Of a stretch of 64,000 bases of DNA, positions 35,025 to 46,075 are shown one piece after another. Made by a program: the position numbers and the translations under genes. The stretch comes from Mycoemilia scoparia (lineage: Eukaryota; Kickxellomycota; Kickxellomycetes; Kickxellales; Kickxellaceae), in NCBI GenBank assembly GCA_027575805.1, contig JANBPU010000002.1, positions 434,001-498,000 on the forward strand, written 5' to 3'. The stretch's first letter is position 1. Each line of letters begins with the position of its first letter. A model generated the notes under the pieces. It searched no databases and was not told the DNA's origin. It saw nothing but the letters and a program-made list of their open reading frames with translations.

Positions 35025-36167
35025 ATGTATTTGCGTTCGATTTTTGTGCTAGCCTCCAGCTGGCTGTTGGCCACTGTTGATGCTGGCTGTAAAAACTATG
35101 GCACTGGAGACAGCAATTGCCCTGCAGATTTACCATGCTGCTCCCTAGACGGTAAATGTGGTTCTGGTGCTTTCTACTGCTTGGCTGGATCTTGTGATGC
35201 CGCCAACTCATTTTCCACCAGCTCATGCTATTCAGCGCCGTCTTGCCAGACTGGCAAAGATACGTTTGGCAACATATTGGCACTTTCGCCCAAATCAAAG
35301 TATATCGGCGACCCCAATTTGGCCGCCTGGGTATCAGAACCCACATCGCAGGCCGAGATACGGGATGGATATTTGAATTTGATACTCAACTCCACTGGTG
35401 GCGAGTCGAAAGTTAGTTCTACTCGCTGGATCAAGTACGGAGCAGTCACTGCCCGTGTGAGATCTGCCAGCTCGGGAAAGGGTGTCGTCAGCCAGTTCGT
35501 GATCAAGGATCAGAACGGAAACGAGATAGACTTCAACTGGGTTGGAACCAACCCACGGCATGTCCAGGCAAACTACAACTACAAGAAGCAGCTAACATCG
35601 ATACCAGCTGTCAATAGCCCGGATCTTGGAGACACAACGCAAGCATTCCACGACTATACCATTTCGTGGGACCAGGATTCGATTACATGGGCTGTCGACG
35701 GGATGTCCTTCCGTACATTGAACCGCCTGGATACTGAGTCTATTGGTGATAACGACTATAAATTCCCAAGTACAGAGTCTCAGATTGTATTTAGAGTCTG
35801 GGACGGTGGCAGCTCATCTGATCCCCAAACACAAAAATGGGCCGGGTCCCCAACAAACTTTGCAGATGGTGCCTCGTACACGATGAGTGTTTATTCGGTT
35901 ACTATCACATGTGATCCTAGCAACGGCTCTTCAAACTACACTTTGCCACCAGATGTAGCTGCTTACGAGAAGGCCCACAACATTACCAGCGACAACTTTT
36001 CACTAACCGCTGACCCTGATAACGCCAGGCGGGAGGGCAACAGTGGCGGCAGCTCAAATGTTTCTATCATCCCTGGAGACTCTTCTGCTAGCAGACTGGC
36101 CTCTTTCAGCACTATTCCAAGCCTATTTGCTCTATCGGTTGCCATTGCGGCATCCCACTTATACTAA
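35025..36167 (+). CDS. GPI-anchored GH16 (CRH-like) cell-wall protein with altered catalytic motif
   Basis: A single exon encodes 380 residues. Residues 1-20 are a signal peptide (hydrophobic, cut near VDA/GC). Residues 22-74 form a Cys-rich module (CPADLPCCSLDGKCG, YCLAGSC) typical of the N-terminus of fungal Crh-type GH16 proteins. Residues about 80-295 are the GH16 beta-jelly roll. The C-terminus is Ser-rich and ends in a hydrophobic segment (SLFALSVAIAASHLY), fitting a GPI signal. Crh enzymes cross-link chitin to beta-glucan in the wall. The catalytic motif should be E-I-D-x-E. Here it is E167-I-D169-F-N171-W, so the nucleophile and assisting Asp are present but the general acid/base Glu is Asn (AAC at 35535-35537). 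It may therefore be non-catalytic. The family assignment is firm; activity is doubtful. Confidence 0.9.
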   Translation: MYLRSIFVLASSWLLATVDAGCKNYGTGDSNCPADLPCCSLDGKCGSGAFYCLAGSCDAANSFSTSSCYSAPSCQTGKDTFGNILALSPKSKYIGDPNLAAWVSEPTSQAEIRDGYLNLILNSTGGESKVSSTRWIKYGAVTARVRSASSGKGVVSQFVIKDQNGNEIDFNWVGTNPRHVQANYNYKKQLTSIPAVNSPDLGDTTQAFHDYTISWDQDSITWAVDGMSFRTLNRLDTESIGDNDYKFPSTESQIVFRVWDGGSSSDPQTQKWAGSPTNFADGASYTMSVYSVTITCDPSNGSSNYTLPPDVAAYEKAHNITSDNFSLTADPDNARREGNSGGSSNVSIIPGDSSASRLASFSTIPSLFALSVAIAASHLY

Positions 36168-36739
36168 TAAGTCACGAAAATCTGCATTTAGTTGAGGTTT
36201 TGGCCATTATACTTTAACCTTCACATTCATCTCCTTTTTCTCACATTCGTCAGAAATTCTGGTAATATTGCGAGTGCGTACACGTATACAATGCTTGGCA
36301 TTTACACTGAGGAAAATAATGGGTGGTTTTCTATTTCTTGACCATTTTCTCTCGCATTGTGACAGCTACAGCTTTGACAATGATGAGGCCACTGCTAGTA
36401 TATAAACAAGCTAAGCGATGTAATGATGCTATTCTGATCCACATACTTTTCTATTATCATACCAAATCTTTATAAAATCGAGCCCACCTCACGCCACCAT
36501 CATGACCTCCTTCTTCCTTTCCTTCCTTTGCCCTTACCCGCCCGATATTTTGTAACTTTTGTCTCTACTATTTATCTATCATACTTGCTTTACTTTAAAT
36601 AAACTCTTAGTTGTGTTCCTCTGTTAAATGCACTGATTCTCATTAGCATTAGATTTCGAGCTATACAAAATAAAATAGCAATTATTGATGGTAGAGCCCC
36701 ATCTATGATACTCACCAGCCAAATCAATAGGTGGGCAAA

Positions 36740-36900
36740 TATATGGCAAGTTCTCCATTAAAAGGAAGCAGATTGGTGCCCTCACACATTCCCTGCAAGT
36801 CGGCCCATAAGTCATACGTTTTAGCTGGAGCCTGATGGGATTATTGGCTATTATCAAGGGTATTCCTCTGGTACACCTTCAAAGGAGATTATGCCATATG
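36740..36900 (+). repeat. MITE-like element, family 2
   Basis: It begins ATATGGCAAGTTCTCCATTA and ends CTTCAAAGGAGATTATGCCA followed by TATG, an inverted terminal repeat of about 24 bp. The interior CCTCACACATTCCCTGCAAG and CGTTTTAGCTGGAGCCTGAT match the other copies. Confidence 0.85.
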
Positions 36901-37012
36901 TATATGCGGGTAATGGTTTTTGAAGGGAACCTTTTGGTGGCCAATAATTATAGGCGCAATCACAGTTGATTATCAAACATTCACCCCTTCAAAAGTTATC
37001 GCCCATACGACA
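36896..37012 (+). repeat. MITE-like element, family 1, copy 6
   Basis: The left end GCGGGTAATGGTTTTTGAAG and right end CCCCTTCAAAAGTTATCGCC are inverted repeats. The core CTTTTGGTGGCCAATAATTA is shared. It touches the family-2 element on its left. Confidence 0.85.
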
Positions 37013-37316
37013 AACTCAAGCCCAATAAAATTATTTCTGATATATTATTTTTACATTAGATCTTTTATTTGCAAAATGTAAATATAGTAGAAAAGGTTAT
37101 TAGCAAAATTAATGGAACAGGGAGTCGTCGTGTAGTAAGTGAGACAGACATTGCTAAGAATTAACACAGCCAAGGTTTGATTGATGGTAAAGAAGTGTGA
37201 GTGAGTGAGTGAGTGAGAATGTGTGTATACAAACTTGGATATACGATAATAATGCAACAGAGAAGATTGTGTGTGGATAACACAAAGGTAGGCCCACGCG
37301 TACTTGTGATATCCTT

Positions 37317-39254
37317 TTATTGGATGTGGAAGTCTTGCTGGATAACTTTCCATGGTGTGCTGCCGTAAGTGTCTTCGATATCTCGGATACTAAACCGACT
37401 TTCGCTGGCAACGCCAAGGCCTTCGGTCGCAATGGCATTTTCTTCCTTGGCGACCCAGGCATCATAGTTTCTATCGTGCTTTTTGGCATACCAGACCATC
37501 CGCAAAGCCCACGGAATTCCCATAGCCAGCATGAATGCAATGGCGACCAGAGGCCCGATTAGGTATGAATGTGAGCCCTCCATCTCTGACGATGTGTCTA
37601 TGGTTTTTACGCTAGAACTGACCAGTGTGGATCCACGGGGAGGCACAAACACGGCAAATGCCAGGAACAAGCATGACAAGAAAAACAGGATGGAAATGAA
37701 TGCAGGCGACTTAAACGTGCGACGTGGATGCGCGGGGAACTTTTTGCGGAGAATAAGACAGCCAAGAATCGCGAGTGCATAAAAGTACCACATCGGATAC
37801 GACACAAGATCAACAAGGAAATCAAAGGCAAGTCCGGGCGGTGGAGCCATCAGGTACACCAGCGACAGGAGCCATATTATGCCCAGGCTGTACACGGGCG
37901 TCTTGAACACCGGGTGGATCTGGGCTATGCGCTGCCCAAACGGAACAAAGCCAACATCTGCCGCACAGTGCAAGAGGCGCGCACCGGAGTATATTTCGCC
38001 GATGTTGACTCCTACAGCCGAAATGGCCATGATAATAGGAAGTATGACCTCTCCAGCCACCTTCCCAAGGATCTTTGTCGTGAAGACAGCGCCGATCATC
38101 GTGCCCGTGCTCAATGCCTCGTCTATGGGCACAACGGTGAAGAACGCGACATTCGCAAGGATGTAAAGGATGGCGATGATTGTCAGACCGGTGCCCATGG
38201 CGATAGGAAGATTGCGCCTAGGATTCTTGAGCTCGCCGCCGGCGTAGCTCAGGTTCCCCCACCCTTCATAGGCCCAAAAGATTTTGTTCATGGCAGACAC
38301 GTAGTTATAGGCCTGGTTGGATGTGCCTCTGAAGCCACGGCTCCAGTTGTCATTGGGCTCGACACGAATTACTTTGGCCAGAGCCAGGATGCCAACAATG
38401 CATATGACCAGCAGGACCAGCACCTTGACCACTGCGAGCACATTTACGACGCGGAGCGACCACTTTATGGACACGGCGTTGAGCAGAACCACCAGTGTCA
38501 TTGCCGCAGCGCCAATGCCACGGCCAATCCAGTCGCGGTGCTTGTAAATATATGGGTTTTTGGTAGGCATGTCCTCGCCGCCACTAACAGCGTACAGGAA
38601 CAAGTCCGAAAAGGCAGTGGCCCCCGCAGCTACTGTTGCCGGACGTATAAGCAGACAAACAGTATACGCAAAAACAAAAGAAATAAGGGCACGCGGCCGT
38701 GGAAAGCTGTAGCCAAGGTACCGCATCATGCCGCCGTTCTTCGGATACATCAGCCCCATCTCGATGAAGGCAAGGGCACCACTGTAGGTGATCAGAGCGC
38801 CCACCACCCACATTATCAGTGCGGCAGCCGGGGTGCCGCACAAGGCCAGGACAGTAGCAGGCGTCGAGAAAATGCCGGAACCGATTATCAGACTGAACAG
38901 CATTCCTATTGATGACAGAAAGCCAATATGCCGGTGCGGTTCTCCATTCGTATGATGGCTGTGGTCGCTATCCCCACTGCCGTCGCCGCCGCCGCCGCCG
39001 TTCATACTGCCGTCAAGATTGTTGTCCACGGCGCCTGATCCGGCGGTGTTGTGCCCGAAATCGCCGGCATTGCTGTAGATCCCGCCGCCCTCGTTTTTTG
39101 ATGATTCTGGATACTCGAACACCGTGGCTATGCTGTTGGTTTCCGAGGAAATATGCAAGCCTCGAGATTTCCTTGACTTGAAGAACACGCCCTTGAAGAA
39201 CGGGGCACTTTTTGGCGAGGCTGTGGACGATGTCGGACTGTTTAGAGAGAACAT
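37317..39254 (-). CDS. MUP1: amino acid permease, APC superfamily LAT/Mup1-like
   Basis: A single exon encodes 645 residues. The first about 115 residues are hydrophilic and Ser/Gly/His-rich (cytosolic). They are followed by about 12 membrane segments beginning at SIGMLFSLIIGSGIFSTPAT, whose GSGIF motif is the substrate-binding unwound part of TM1. Other signatures are GGMMRYLGYSF, FWAYEGWGNLSYAGGELKNP (an APC/LAT hallmark), NLPIAMGTGLTI and SGARLLHCAADVG. The closest named fungal group is the high-affinity methionine permease Mup1 and related LAT-like transporters, but substrate cannot be read from sequence. The long acidic tail (KKHDRNYDAWVAKEENA) may carry regulatory sites. A 394-codon frame on the opposite strand is a shadow of this GC-richer gene. 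Confidence 0.92.
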   Translation of the reverse strand: MFSLNSPTSSTASPKSAPFFKGVFFKSRKSRGLHISSETNSIATVFEYPESSKNEGGGIYSNAGDFGHNTAGSGAVDNNLDGSMNGGGGGDGSGDSDHSHHTNGEPHRHIGFLSSIGMLFSLIIGSGIFSTPATVLALCGTPAAALIMWVVGALITYSGALAFIEMGLMYPKNGGMMRYLGYSFPRPRALISFVFAYTVCLLIRPATVAAGATAFSDLFLYAVSGGEDMPTKNPYIYKHRDWIGRGIGAAAMTLVVLLNAVSIKWSLRVVNVLAVVKVLVLLVICIVGILALAKVIRVEPNDNWSRGFRGTSNQAYNYVSAMNKIFWAYEGWGNLSYAGGELKNPRRNLPIAMGTGLTIIAILYILANVAFFTVVPIDEALSTGTMIGAVFTTKILGKVAGEVILPIIMAISAVGVNIGEIYSGARLLHCAADVGFVPFGQRIAQIHPVFKTPVYSLGIIWLLSLVYLMAPPPGLAFDFLVDLVSYPMWYFYALAILGCLILRKKFPAHPRRTFKSPAFISILFFLSCLFLAFAVFVPPRGSTLVSSSVKTIDTSSEMEGSHSYLIGPLVAIAFMLAMGIPWALRMVWYAKKHDRNYDAWVAKEENAIATEGLGVASESRFSIRDIEDTYGSTPWKVIQQDFHIQ

Positions 39255-41786
39255 AGAGTTAAATATGTGGCTGTAGTTTTGTATATTTACAGGTTTTAAG
39301 CAAGTCGCGGTCTATCTACTATGGTATATCTTGGGTATTTGTGGTGGATTTACTTCATAAGCCACCTAAAAAACTCAAGCCTGTATATATTTATATATAT
39401 GCTCCACTCTTTTTCGAGTGGCTTATTGTATTTGTGGTCTGATATTGCCGTTGTTATTGGAACACACTCCTTTGAGTAACACAGAGACTACAACCACTTT
39501 AAGGACAATTAGGTAGCTAGTCTTTACTTTGTGAGAAGGCGTGGTGGTGGTGGTGGTGGTGATTGTAGATAGGGGGAGAGCTTCGGCTTACAATCAGAAA
39601 GATCCCAGGCTGGTTGTGTGTGTATTTGTATTCCTGGAAGCGATCTCTACTATCCTTTGACCCCTGGCTAAAACTACTTTGGAGCTGGGCCGTCTTTATC
39701 ACAGCAGTATTTGCAAATCCAGAAGGCTTATAATAGTGGTGGGGTGGTTGTCAAAGTAGGAGGGATATCCTGTTGTGTAGCAGCAAGTACTATAATATTG
39801 GACCTGCCCCCACACGGATGATGATGTAATAGAGTTCCTGAGAGTTGCGAGGGATTGCCAGGCAACCAAAGCACCGTGTATGGGTATGTACGTCCACAAA
39901 ACTAGCTATATCTACAGGCCAAGAATGAATGGCTGATGCTGTTAGTAAACAGAGAATATATAAGGGAATGTATGCAAAATAGAAAGACCAGAATACAAAT
40001 GTAGAAGCAACGAAAAAGAAGAGGGGGGCGGGAAAAATAGGCTGGTTATAAAGCAGAGTAGTAGTAGCAGCTACAGATACTGCAGACTCCAAAGCGTATT
40101 TATTCAGATAAGGCATGATTGATGATTCTGAGAGCTCTTTTCGAGTCACACATCTGGCTGCTCCTCCAGCAGTTGTTACCACCACCCTCTTCCCTCTTGA
40201 GCAAAAAAGCCACAAAATCATGGTGGTTAATAGCCGAATCCAGAGACAGTGACAATACAATACAATCCTTGTGTGTGTTGGGAGAGGAAATGCATGGTTG
40301 CAATGGATCGATAAAATACTCTGCCAGACAACAACAAAAGAGAGTGTGCGTGTTTCTTGGAAGGGGAGGAGCGAACTTTGGGATTAGCAGGTGACCGTGA
40401 AGACAACAGCCTTACCAAAAATAGCCTTTGCTCACGACAATGCAGCGATGCAATATCCAGTACACAATTGTGGATTACAAAATGAACGGCGACCTTGGGA
40501 ATATTCTTTATTCTTAAGAAGACAAGCAAGTGTTTTGGCCTCCCCAAAAGACAGGAAGAAAAAACAGGAAAAGTCTAGGAAATCAGGTACGTTTAATGGG
40601 AGCTGCGGCCAAGGCGGAACAAAATCCTAAAGATATGCGATTGATGATGGAGTAGAATATTTGGGAGGAGGAGAAGTGACATTGGCTTTTATTTCTAAAA
40701 ACTACCAGGTCTTGACCGCCAATGCAACCAGAGGTGCGCGCACGCACACACACACACGGCTGCTGCACCAACTATTAAGCGACATTTATGAATGTGTTCC
40801 TTGACAAGAACAGTGCCTATTCTCTCTGCCTTTCGCCGGACGGGGAGGGGTGGCGGCGTGGTCGTCATAGCGGACAATGTTAGTCAAAGAGAGATTAATG
40901 CACATCGCCAATAACCGTGGCTCCACTACTGTTATCAGCACGAGCATGTGTGTTGGCGCAGAATCAAACTCCGTCGCACATCCCCTGAAGAGCCTTGGTA
41001 GAGAGATTGGGTGCATCCGCTAGCTTTGGACAAATATTGAAAGAAAGCCTACACAGTAAACCGCCAATGTAACCCGAGGTGCAGGCACGCTGATATCTTG
41101 CATTCCACCCTGGAAGGAATGGGATTAAAGACACCTGTTGGCAGCAAAAAATAAACCCAAAACAATTAACCAAAAATTATACCCTTCAATACAACACCAA
41201 CAAGCAAAACAGGGCGCACCTCACATGCCCATCCAATTAAAGGCACACGCCATCGCTTGTTGAAGCAGCAGACTCAGAAGCAATAGGCTCTCCCTTATGC
41301 TGGGCTTTTGGCTGTTAAAAGGAAGCTTTCTGTGGTTCTTCCTCCCACGCCCGCCGCCAATAGCCCATACGCCCTATTGTCCGGCACATTAGGCTTATCT
41401 CTGAATCTTCCCCACTATCACGCACTCGCACAGAAAATACCCAAGAACAGCCAACGGGCGGAGGTGGCCTAGAAACAAAAATAATAACTCATATGGCAAC
41501 CGAGTGTTATTACTACTATTGTTGTACACGTCCGATTTAGACGCTTGGCATTCATTTTCTTTTGTTTCTCCCCACCACCATACACACGCACGCCATGTTC
41601 TGCACCTGCCTCGCTTTTGTTTTTGACACATATAAATCATATCCACGTCTTTTCTCTCGTCCAGCCAAAGAAATGCCAGAGATGTATGGCTCAATGGATT
41701 CTAGCCACAACATGGAGTCGTAATCAAATAACCATCCCAATCATTTCTTCTTTCTCCTGGCCAAGGCGCGGAGCTTCAATTCGTTA

Positions 41787-41912
41787 ATATATGGGTAGCT
41801 ATTTTCGAAGGGTAGCCATTTGCTAACAGGCTGTGATCACTCATTTGGCTGTGTTTTCCCCTATAATCGTTGGCCACCAAAAGTCACCCTTCGAAAATTA
41901 TGATCCATATGT
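41787..41912 (-). repeat. MITE-like element, family 1, copy 7
   Basis: The ends ATATATGGGTAGCTATTTTC and CACCCTTCGAAAATTATGAT followed by CCATATG are inverted repeats. Both termini carry TTCGAAGGGT where other copies have TTTGAAGGGT. The core CTATAATCGTTGGCCACCAA is shared. Confidence 0.85.
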
Positions 41913-42438
41913 CTCAGCTTTCGTGTCACTTTTTACCTTGGCATGCCACCATACCAACGCCAAAAATAGCCAAGTGGATAATATTATGATCTCGATATTG
42001 GCTTTAAAGGGCAACATTCTATTACAGATGTTTTTTATCAGCCAGACATTTGTGTGGCTAGTCGAGTACAACCCCAGGCTATTGGTATCAATCAGCTATT
42101 TCAATTATGCATTATAGTTTTATTCAACGGCGTAGCCATATCTGTCCCGCCTCTCATTATCACCACAAACATTGTCTAAAAATTTTATCATTCAACTTTT
42201 ATAGTTTTATTTGCAAAACAATATTGCTAGATATTGCTGCTGCTGCTGTTGGTGTTGTCTCTAATTTGAGTTTGTTCTAATTCTTCTTGTCTCAAGATTG
42301 TTAGTCCCAGATTATAAAGTATCAGCAACAAGAGTAGAGCAGCCCATTTTCGAATAATTCCAAGTCTAGATCATTATATCACGAATATTATCCTTCTTTA
42401 GCGAAGCAATTTCCCATGGGATGATGGCGAGCACATCT

Positions 42439-42456
42439 CTGTGTGTGTGTGTGTGT
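42439..42456. repeat. GT dinucleotide microsatellite
   Basis: About nine GT units in non-coding DNA. Confidence 0.85.
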
Positions 42457-43972
42457 ATGGATCTATATTACATATACAACCGTGTCGATGTACTAAATCC
42501 TTGTCAATGCATTGCAGAGTACAAGAGATGCCCACCTCATATATAAACAATACATTTGGAGCCTTGACACATTTTGTTTCTGGGTCACAATGCAATAGCA
42601 CTACTAACTTGCTAGCTATCCATTTGAATTACCTTTATTGTTTTAACATAACACAGCTACCACTGTTGTTGTTGTTGCTGTTGCTGTGCTGCTGCTGCTA
42701 GCCATACATTTCATTGAACTTTAGGACTTTTTTTGGTTAAATGATTCTCCTCAATTACTGCTTTGACACTTTTATGCATATTTCGCCATACATATGTCTG
42801 TATCATTATTCTTCTCCAACCATATACGCTTCGGCTCCGAGGACTCTCGGGGAAGATGTGTCTGACTCCTCTCTGGTTATTATTTCAAACTGTGCTATCA
42901 CACACAGGCTATTGCTACTGCTTCTACTATAAGCTTTCTTGGCTTGGGGCCGACTCTTTGACTGTTTTCCGTCATCTTTGTAGCTTGGGTGATATATCAC
43001 AGTAAAGAGAACTTCTTGGCAAGATGGCTACTGGCATATGGATCTTTTCGCAAACGTATCACTATAGATTCAAACATGAAACTATCCAAACGAGAGGCGT
43101 ATTGGTAGGTACATACATACATAGACAGATGGTTGATACTACTTGGTAATTCGTGAGAACCAAAGGGATTGAAATATAATCTTATTTGTAAGGCTATGTG
43201 GCTAATGTCTACTAGCTCAATAAGATACACATGCGTGTTGTTCCTTTTTTAAAGTTGCAGATACCTATAATAATATCATTCCTTCAGGGAAAGCTACGCA
43301 CAGAGCAAAAATTACTTTTCCATCTGTTATAAAGTTTTATATGTAGCTTTAATTTGCCTTGAACTCCGATGTGCCTCAATGCACTCTAGTGCCGGCTGAT
43401 ATACTTTTGCCGCCATACATTTATATGTGTCAATGTATATATTTTCTCCGTGCTATCTATTAAGCTAAATGGGCTGTGGCCGGAGTTGGTCGGATCGGTT
43501 ATTTAAATTTACTTTTCCTGCGAAAATAATGTGTTAGCTCTGGCATGCATTTTTACGCGGCTCAATTCAAGTTGGGCCATTTTCAAACTTGGAATCATTA
43601 AATAATATATTATAGGCTTTTAAAAATGATAATTTCAAAAGGGCACCTCTTTATTTAGCATAATATAACATGCAATGATTTGAGACATCAGAGACCAAAT
43701 AGGGATTAACTTCTGGGTAAGAGTTCATTTTCATTAACTACAAGATTCCAATCCATCATTGACTTCACATATTCAATTCCACAACTCATTTATTGTAAAA
43801 AACGTGCAAAGAAGATAATTGGGAATTTCTTGGAAATGAATCACACACACACAGACATACATGGCGAGCATACTGAAGGGCCATGTAATAGCAATGTCCA
43901 GCAGTCCATATCGTTTGGGAGATAGGGGCTTTCTTGGAATATTCGCAACATATCGGTATCTGTGTTCTGTAT

Positions 43973-46075
43973 TTACTGGAATGCATGGTCAAACTTTTGA
44001 GCAATGGCCTGTCCACCACTTCCGACAAATCCCGTGCCCTCACCCACAATCTCAATGATGTCTTTTGAATGGCACTTTTCTTGGCACACAAAGCACTGCT
44101 TACTGCCCACCACAAACCGCTTCACACAGTTCTGACAAAATGCATGTCCGCATGCTTTAAGAACTATTAATAGCACAACAATGCATAGCACACAAAGACA
44201 TACCATTTGAAATTAATACTACTGTTTTTGTGACATAGTCTGCTCAATAGATTAGCCACAAAAACAACATCGCCATCTCAATACATCTGCCTATATTCAT
44301 AGTGATAGGCACACACACTAGTATTGCCATCATCATCATCATATACTTACACTGAATTTTTGTGCCGTTGGTGAAATTCTTGTCGCAAGCTGGACAAAGC
44401 TTATCGCCTCTGGACTTTTGGGAATCGCTGTCAGAACCGCCTTGTTTCTTGAATTTGATGCTAATCAGATGTTTCAGCCTAAAAAAGCACAGACAAAGTA
44501 AATATTGCGAACAGTCCAAGATGCAGGGCAATGGTCATTATCTCAACATTCTCATAAACAAATGTGTATATATACATGCATGTGCACATTTTCTATTGTC
44601 ATGCCGCAAATTCCTCAATATGAAATAAAAATGAAATATGTTTGGTACGGGTTTATCTTACTTTAAAGGGTGTTCCTGAGGACCACCAGTGCATACAACA
44701 CGTGCTTTTGGGGGTTCTGGCAATCGCTCTTTTGTTTCTGGTGTTAAGCTTGGCTATTGTATTTGGTACAGAGACAGGCATTGTTACTGAATAAATTCCA
44801 ATTTTGATTGTGACAATCATACTCTTGATGAATTCCGATTTAACACAAGGTAGTTCATATTTGGCGTTGTTGTGCGTGTATACTCATCTGTTATGCATAT
44901 AATAATAATAATAATAATAATAAAGGCAGAGTGACTTACCAGCCAGTAGCTTGGCAATTTTGGTTTATCTTTCTCGGCCTAAAAATGGTAGGGGATAGAG
45001 GGTTGTTAAATCATATAATCCAGGTCAGTTACATAGTCCAAATACAGTCCATTGCAGCATTAACTGAAGTATTGCGGCTACTATTGGTACTGTTCAACTT
45101 TGATTACATACTGCTTCTTTTTCCAATTCTTCCATGACCGCCATTTCTTCTGCCTTGCGCTTTTGTGCGATCGCCGCTTTCCGGTCGCCTTCACTTATAG
45201 TAGTAGTGCTTTCTTCTTCTTCTTCTACATAAACATTTTAGGTGTTTAGTATGTCCAAATTGAATGCACCAACAGTGAGTTGGCGTTTTAAAATATACAA
45301 TCCTATTCCTTTCAAATAATCTACCTTCATCTTTGTTTGACGGATCGTAGGTTAATAGCAACCTTTCTGAGGGTTTGATGTCTTTCAATTCATTATCACC
45401 ATCATTTTGACCTTCTACTGATGATGATTTTATTGAATTCTCTGCTCTCCTCGAAGATGGTATCCTTTCGTTTTTTAAAAGTCTTTCCCTAAGAACCTCT
45501 CTTGCCACTTCCTTTTTATCCTTGTTTTCTTTCTATTTACAGGTTATTACGAAAGCTGTTAGCATTTTGTGGCTTGGCATCACTGGTAAACGATGATCTA
45601 TTTATTCACCTCTAATTTGGCCAGTGCAGCTTTATAGGCTTTTGTTTTGTACTCAATATCTTTCTTTTGGGTCAATATATTTTCCAATATACACTCATGA
45701 CATGACAGATGTCCTTCAGGGCTATTTATAAATAATTAATATAATAGTTTTCTGTATTTTATTGAGATTCTTGCTTTTTTGGATATTGGTCAGTAGCAAA
45801 GGTTATATTTGTGAGGCTGCTTACCAACAAACCGGGTCTCGAGCTGGTTGGAGACAAAGGTAGCATGAATCAAATAACCTCTTTGAGTCCGTTCCCAGGC
45901 GTTGCTACAAATAAATAATTAAATATTGCTTATCATCAAATTTGTATGAAATTTTGCATAAATGTATACTTTATATTCTATCAATATGTACCTTTTTTGT
46001 ACCATAGTTTAGTTGCTGACGCTCGTGGTATGTAAAGAATCCGAGCGCAGTGTTGTTCTTTGAGTGTCTAGGCAT
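43973..46075 (-). CDS. NOSIP: NOSIP-family RING/U-box E3 ubiquitin ligase
   Basis: Nine exons (46075..45992, 45904..45825, 45721..45610, 45532..45325, 45224..45112, 44978..44940, 44753..44662, 44478..44351, 44163..43973) encode 348 residues; human NOSIP has 301. The start MPRHSKNNTALGFFTYHERQ is the invariant NOSIP N-terminus. An N-terminal half-domain has C42-x2-C45, C54/C55, H59, C62-x2-C65. A long basic coiled-coil region follows, then the conserved LPSYWLPSLTPETK block, and a C-terminal RING with LCPACDKNF, LKACGHAFCQNC and CFVCQEKC. The end VGEGTGFVGSGGQAIAQKF matches the family's GGTGFAGSG tail. NOSIP proteins are nuclear E3 ligases that associate with the spliceosome. All junction phases agree. 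The Glu-repeat at exon 5 comes from a CTT microsatellite. Confidence 0.95.
44901..44923. repeat. AAT trinucleotide microsatellite in a NOSIP intron
   Basis: Seven or eight AAT units in the intron between exons 6 and 7. Confidence 0.9.

Larger units (their letters stand above)
36168..37316. other. intergenic region with adjacent repeats of both families
   Basis: A family-2 element (36740-36900) is followed directly by a family-1 element (36896-37012). The rest is AT-rich 3' flank of two convergent genes. I see no gene. Confidence 0.6.
39255..43972. other. 4.7 kb gene-poor region
   Basis: This is the largest stretch without a recognised gene. It holds one family-1 element (41787-41912), a GT repeat (42439-42456), GGT repeats (39540-39560) and many short overlapping frames on both strands without domains. 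The TATATAT-rich segment near 39385-39402 lies 130-150 bases upstream of the permease start and could be its TATA region. Confidence 0.45.

Noticed and set aside
37728..38912. 394-codon plus-strand open frame
   Set aside because: It is exactly antisense to the conserved permease gene and has no recognisable domain; long shadows are expected opposite a GC-richer gene.
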